Assembly (NCBI GenBank): GCA_030490835.1
Contig: CM059972.1
Span: 58,385,563 to 58,449,562, forward strand
Direction: 5' to 3'
From: Annona cherimola
Taxonomy: Eukaryota; Streptophyta; Magnoliopsida; Magnoliales; Annonaceae
DNA: 64,000 nt
Part shown: positions 59,175 through 64,000 of the stretch, in pieces
How positions within the stretch are numbered: position 1 is the stretch's first letter
How the letters are laid out: the number at the start of each line of letters is the position of its first letter
Program-made: the position numbers and the translations under genes
Notes under the pieces: generated by a model
Database searches by the model: none
Told to the model about the DNA's origin: nothing
The model's input: the letters and a program-made list of their open reading frames with translations, nothing else

Positions 59175-60258
59175 AACAAATTTTCTTCTTGCTCAATTTG
59201 CGCCATGCAGCATATTCTTGCACAATTTGCCACTTCAAAATCATCGGTTGAGGAGCTACTTGTTGATGAAGTTTCTTCATTCACGTACATTCCTCTTCCC
59301 TTCGGCCTTTGGAATTTTCTGCTTTCATATTTTTCCTTTCTCTCTTGATGATCCTTTGATTTTTCTTCCGGTGTAGGACATTGAGCTTGCATATGTCCCA
59401 TGCCGCCGCATCTATAGCACTTTGTAGTCTCCTTCTTCTTCTCTTTTCGTGGTCTTTCTTTGAATTATTTGAAGTTCTTTTCATTTCTCATAAACTTTCG
59501 AAATCTGCGTGTAAGTAGAGCAATGTCTTCATCATCGTTGTGAGATGAGGAGGTGGACTTATCCGAGTTATGTGCCGCTTTTAATGGAATGGTTCTTTTG
59601 TCTTTGTGGTGATCCTCGTTTCTTTTCTTAATTAGCTCATGTGACATTAGTGAGCTAATAAGGTCTTCTAGCTTCAATGTATTCAAGTCCTTTGCTTCTT
59701 CTATTGCAGTAATTTTTGGAGTCCACGATTCGGGTAGCGCCCTTAGAATTTTCATGACCTGTTCAGATTCATAAATTGCCTTTCCAAGACCTTTCAAAGC
59801 TTAGTAATTTTTGAGAATCTAGCAAACATTTCAGAAATATTTTCTGTATCTAGCATTCTAAAGCTTTTCAACTCTCCAATCAAAATATTTCTCCTTGTCC
59901 CTTGGACTTGAGAAGTTCCTTCATAGATAGATGTTAATGTATCCCATATTTCTTTTGCAGTTAGACAAGAGGATACTCTATCATATTCAGAAGCGGTAAG
60001 AGCACAAAATAGTGAGTTCATAGCTTTAGCGTTGCTCTTAACAGTTTTTACTTCCTCATCAGTCCATTTGGAAGCTCTTTCATCGATTGGCAAAGTCACA
60101 CCGTCTTGGATAGCAATCCAAGAGTTCATATCTGTAGCCATGATGAGTTGTTTCATACGTAGCTTTCAATAGCCGAAATTGTTCCCATCAAACAATGGTG
60201 GCCTAGTAAAAGATTGGCCTTCGAAAAAAGCGGGAACGGAAGTAGATTGGGATGCCAT
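59150..60258 (-). pseudogene. Copia Gag N-terminal and first zinc knuckle, broken
   Basis: Start ATG at 60258 (MASQSTSVPAFFEGQSF) just after the primer site. TGA at codon 31 (60166-60168) replaces a Trp codon. The capsid core follows (ASKWTDEEVKTVKSNAKAMN, LTAKEIWDTLTSIYEGTSQV) to a frameshift near 59800, then ILRALPESWTPKITAIEEAK in the next frame. A further frameshift near 59465 precedes the knuckle CYRCGGMGHMQAQC (near 59415). The tail to 59150 is rich in Ser and Glu. Confidence 0.88.
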
Positions 60259-60291
60259 ATCAAAAGATCTCTTTGTTAAACTCAAAGACCT

Positions 60292-60303
60292 GCTCTGATA
60301 CCA
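60292..60303 (-). other. Primer binding site of the Copia element
   Basis: Reads TGGTATCAGAGC on the minus strand, two bases from the 5' LTR (60306): the initiator tRNA-Met primer site. Confidence 0.93.
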
Positions 60304-60305
60304 CT

Positions 60306-62004
60306 TGTTGGTCCCGAGTTAATGGCAAAACCCAAGAGGGGAGGGGTGAATTGGGTTCTTAAGAATTCTTTGGTAAATTAAAACTTAACCCCTTATAATT
60401 TTAATCCCCTTGATGAAACGTGATGATATGAGATAGAATGAGAGGGTGCAGATGGAATATAAAATGCAAGCAATCAAACCAAACAAGATTTTATAGTGGT
60501 TCGGACAACCTTCTCTACTCCACTCTTCCAAGCTCACACCTCTTGTGACTTGGGTTCCACTATATATTTCACAAATACAACTAGATCCACTGCTCTCTTC
60601 TAGATTCCAGCTCTAGGGGGCATCAACAATTCACAACACAAGTAGGTGACGAGTTCCACTCCAATCACACACTACTTTGCTTACACTTGATCTTAGTTAC
60701 CCAAACTAAATCAAGTTCAATACAACAAGAAATAACAAAAGAAAGTTTCTACACGTTACTGTTGTGTAGAGGCAAATTTGGCGCAGAGAAGAACTTGTAA
60801 CGTAGGCTTAATGATTCAGCAAGCAGCTCTTGGCAGTTTGGAAGCAAGGTTCTTCTTCTTGATGTTGACTTGATCACTTAATGCTCTTAGAGATGGGAGT
60901 TATGCTCATTCAATGATTTCTCAGCTACCCTCCACATTCATATTGAATGCCTTATATAATTTGCGAGGGAATCCGAACGTTTGGAAGTAGGTGGTGCGCA
61001 TATAATGCGCCGACGTTCGAAAATTTTCTGACCGTTGCGACCCAAGTCGCAGGTGGAGCCCACTTCGGGTGCGACTTCGCCCAAATCGCAGATGGAGTCG
61101 ACTTCGGGTGCGACTTCGCCTGTTCGCAACTTCTTCAAGTTCCAGTTTAGGTCGACTTGGTTTTCGACTTGACCCAAGTCGCAGGTGAAGTCGACTTCGG
61201 GTGCGACTTCACTTCTTCAGCTTGCTTGATGAACTTGAAATTTTTGGAGATGACTTTGATCACTTGATTTTCTTCATATTGATTGTTCTCCCTTGATTTA
61301 TATATCTTTGGAACACTGTATGATTATTTACATAGAAAACCTTGGATTCCTTTTATTGAGTTCTTGAATACTTGAATCTTGGAATGCATGGAAGATGTCC
61401 GAGTAAGTGTTCATGATCCAACATGATGGATTCATGCAACCCTGATTGCTTTGATTCTCCATTTGATCTTCATTTGAGTGTTTGATTTGTCTTGATCTTC
61501 ATCTCCACTCAAATCTGTCATTGAATTAACTCGTTCAGCAATTTCCGGACTGAAATCGAAGCTGGAGTCGACTTGGTCTGCGACTTCACCCAAGTCGCAT
61601 GCGAAGTCGACTTGGGATGCGACTTCGGCAGCTCTCGTCCCCGATTTCAACTCTGGATGAAAATGACGCCTCGAAGTCGAAGCTGGAGTCGACTTGGTCT
61701 GCGACTTCACCCAAGTCGCATGCGGAGTCGACTTCGTTTGCGACTTCGGTAGCTTGGTCCCCCGTTTTCAACTTTGGACGAAAATGACGAGCTGAAGTCG
61801 CTACTGGAGTCGACTTGGGGATCGACTTGGCCTAAGTCGATGCCTGAGTCGACTTGGAAATCGACTTGACTTTTCATGTTTCATTCTCTTCATTTGTATA
61901 ACCTTTAATCATTTCCACAAACATGTTAGTAACTAAAATTTAGTCAAATTGATTTGTTAATCATCAAAACATAGACTTGGCTTATTTTCCACATGTTTCC
62001 AACA
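60306..62004 (-). repeat. 5' LTR of the Copia element
   Basis: 1699 bp, starts TGTTGGTCCCGAG and ends TTCCAACA on the + strand. Contains the sister GTCGAC array at about 61036-61870. It borders the right target copy CAGAA (62005-62009). Confidence 0.93.
61036..61870. repeat. GTCGAC-centred palindromic array in the 5' LTR
   Basis: Co-linear with 54060-54895. A few cores that are damaged there (for example GTCGAATTCAGG) are intact here (GTCGACTTCGGG). Confidence 0.85.
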
Positions 62005-62760
62005 CAGAAAATATCTCAAAGCGAAACGAGATGCCACTCACAAACATTCTTGAGGTCGAACTGTTCGATATCTGGAGTATGGATTTCATGGAACCATTCC
62101 CATCCTCATTCAACAACCAGTACATACTTCTTGGGGTCGACTACATAACTAGATGGGTGGAGACAATTGCTTCTTCGACAAATGACTATGTTCTTAAAAT
62201 GCAACATCTTTACCAGATTCGGCGTACCACAAGCACTCTTAAGCGACGGAGGAAGCTACTTCTGCAATAAGTAAATGGAGCAACTGCTTAAGAAATATGG
62301 GATCATGCACAAGATCATCTCCCCATACCACCCACAAACGAGTGGCCAGGCTAAAATTCCAAACCGTGAAATCAAACACATACTTGAGAAGACGTATCCC
62401 AGTCATGACGAGATTGGTCAAGGCAACTTGATGATGCTCTTTGGGCATACCGCGCTATATTCAAGACACCGATTGGGACTACACCTTTCCAACTTGATTT
62501 TTCACAAAGCATACTAGACAATCAAATTTTTAAATTTTGATATGAAATCTGTAAGAGAAAAGGGTCTGCAACAACTTAATGAACTTGAGGAGATTCAACT
62601 TGATGCTTATGAGAATTCAAGGATATACAAGGAAAATATAAAATTTTGGCACAATAAACACATCCGATAGAAGGTAATAAAAGTAAATGACCTAATTTTG
62701 CTATTTAAATCTCATTTTAAATTATTTTTAGGTAAATTGAAGTGAAGATGGTTGGGAACT
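62005..62760 (+). pseudogene. Gypsy integrase, second part
   Basis: Resumes with [20 protein letters not shown], then [20 protein letters not shown] (first catalytic Asp) and [16 protein letters not shown]. After a stop near 62270: [20 protein letters not shown], where the catalytic Glu expected after SGQ(V/A) is Lys. The C-terminal part (KLKSRW-like, about 62735) is broken. Confidence 0.85.
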
Positions 62761-63726
62761 TTCAAGGTACTACAAGTGTTTCCTCATGGAGCTGTCGAAA
62801 TCTAGAGCAAGAAGATTGGAGCATTCAAAGTCAATGGGCAGAGTCTCAAGCCCTACTTTGCAGGGGATCAAATTCCAATAGGATTCATCTACTCCTTCTC
62901 TAAAATCACACCACTAAACTGAGAATTTTAAGTCAGGATGATGACTTTAAACCAAGCGCTTCTTAGGAAGTAACCCAAGAGTTTTCTTTTTTCTTTTAAG
63001 GGAGTTTTAGTTTTTCTTTTAGTTTCATTTATTTTAGAATTTTGATCTTTTATTTTGGAGCTTTATTGGTTACTTTTTAGAGCCTACCTGGATAGGAAGC
63101 ACCATAGGATGAAGAGTTGGTTCAACTCGCCAAAATAGGAAAGTCAGCATATCACACTCCTTAAAACCACTCACTTAATTTTGATCTATCATTTTGATTG
63201 ATTGATTAACATTGAGGACAATGTCAGTTTCAAGTGTGTGGGTGAATATATTGCATCATTTTCTCTAAATATTTTTTTCACTCACTAAATTTTTGTCCTA
63301 ATGATTACATTTACTAAATCTTTGTCACATTTTGAAATTTTTTTTGAAAGTTCTTGGTAATTCTTGCATAAATTTGGATGTCGAACTGATTGAGACCCAC
63401 TTTAAACCATTGTAAGTCCTTTAAGCAGACGAAATTTGTAACGTCAAACTCTTTAAGTTAGGCAAATAACTGAAACTCTAATGAGATGTTAAATTTATTT
63501 TTGAACATGTACTTGTTGAAAATACTCGAATTTTTGTCCTAAATCACTTGATGAAACTGATATACCAAGGAACCAATTTTATTTTCTTTCAAAATCAGAG
63601 TAATCATCTCTAATTTATCAAAGGATGTTTCTAATACACATAATTAGTTATTTTGAAAAGTAATTTTTCCCATATACATGAAAATCTTATTCTTATTGAA
63701 AAATTTCCAAAACTAAAACTTAATTT
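62760..63726 (+). other. Gypsy 3' non-coding part
   Basis: After the integrase tail, AAGCGCTTCTTAGGAAGTAACCC (62957-62979) and ATTGAGGACAATGTCAGTTTC (63211-63231) are short motifs usual in the 3' part of Athila elements. No env-like frame is seen. Sequence is AT-rich to the next LTR. Confidence 0.6.
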
Positions 63727-64000
63727 TGTTGAGATTATTGATCATGTGCTTATCGAATAGAATGGTTAATTTGATTTTGATGATTAACAAATAATTGAAA
63801 TATCATTAAACAGGATCTAACACATTTGTCTAAGTGTTCTCAGATGTTTTGTCTCTAATTATGTGTATAAAAATACAAAGGCGAAGTAATTTAAGTTTCA
63901 AGCGTTCAAAGTTCGTAAAATGCAAGTTCAGCAAGTGAAGTCGCATCCCAAGTCGACTTCGCTTGCGACTTGAGTGAAGTCCCAGCCCAAGTCGACTTCG
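63727..64000 (+). mobile_element. Start of another LTR of the Copia family, opposite orientation, cut by window end
   Basis: TGTTGAGATTATTG... contains TTTTGATGATTAACAAAT, the same as the minus-strand reading of the 1699-bp LTR start (near 61945-61962), and ends in a GTCGACTTCGCTTGCGACTT-like array. It is more diverged than the two LTRs nearby. Confidence 0.7.

Larger units (their letters stand above)
53330..62004 (-). mobile_element. Complete-length Ty1/Copia element (SIRE/Maximus-like), inserted in Gypsy integrase
   Basis: 8675 bp with LTRs at both ends (each 1699 bp), starting TGTTGG and ending CCAACA. The target copies are CAGGA (53325-53329) and CAGAA (62005-62009), a 5-bp duplication with one change. 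The primer site and polypurine tract are in place and Gag, protease, integrase, RT and RNase H follow in Copia order on the minus strand. The two CCHC knuckles, coiled-coil Gag tail and protein similarity suggest the SIRE/Maximus lineage. A stop at codon 31 of Gag and several frameshifts make it non-autonomous. Confidence 0.93.
48690..63726 (+). mobile_element. Athila-like Ty3/Gypsy retrotransposon, interior, split by a Copia element
   Basis: Order on the + strand: primer site, Gag, protease, RT, RNase H, integrase (first part to 53329), inserted Copia element 53330-62004, rest of integrase, then a non-coding 3' part with the lineage motif ATTGAGGACAATGT...CAAGTGTG (63211-63240). Protein similarity and the tRNA-Asp primer point to the Athila lineage. 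Many stops and frameshifts; it cannot move alone. The 3' LTR is not seen: another LTR starts at 63727 and the window ends. Confidence 0.85.

Overview
The window is plant nuclear DNA, most likely from a non-grass flowering plant; I cannot name the species. The evidence is a spliced plant-type HMG-CoA reductase gene, Ty1/Copia and Ty3/Gypsy retrotransposons with plant tRNA primer sites, a tRNA-derived SINE and many AT-rich MITEs. There is no sign of a bacterial or organellar gene set, rRNA, tRNA gene or CRISPR array. HMGR is the only intact protein-coding gene I can support.

Layout. 1-1800: AT-rich intergenic DNA. 1801-6863: a solo LTR of a Copia family (TSD GAGTT), split by a second solo LTR at 2894-6252 (TSD AATAC). 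About 7050-19221: an old, heavily mutated Copia element on the + strand. Its 5' LTR holds a Gypsy-like solo LTR (7133-8479) and its 3' internal part holds a young non-autonomous LTR element (12845-18203, TSD AAGGT). 19222-27000: AT-rich DNA with a few minus-strand exon-like pieces of an unidentified gene. 27000-34400: MITEs, including a MITE split by an LTR-like insertion and a cluster of related TIR elements. 36121-40231: HMGR, minus strand, four exons, 572 codons. 40600-47250: more MITEs, a clear SINE with 16-bp TSDs and a chromodomain remnant of a chromovirus. About 47660-63726: an Athila-like Gypsy element on the + strand, split inside its integrase by a complete Copia element on the minus strand (53330-62004). 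63727-64000: start of another LTR related to that Copia family, in the opposite orientation.

How it works together. HMGR supplies mevalonate for cytosolic isoprenoid synthesis and shows all expected catalytic motifs. It sits in a roughly 6-kb non-nested island with MITEs on both sides and nested retrotransposons beyond. Nothing in the retroelements looks fully functional: the Gypsy and both Copia coding regions carry stops and frameshifts. The non-autonomous element at 12.8-18.2 kb is the youngest by LTR similarity and would need enzymes from elsewhere.

Limits. All alignments and counts were made by eye. Exon borders of HMGR are well supported by phase and homology. Borders of old elements and MITEs are approximate.
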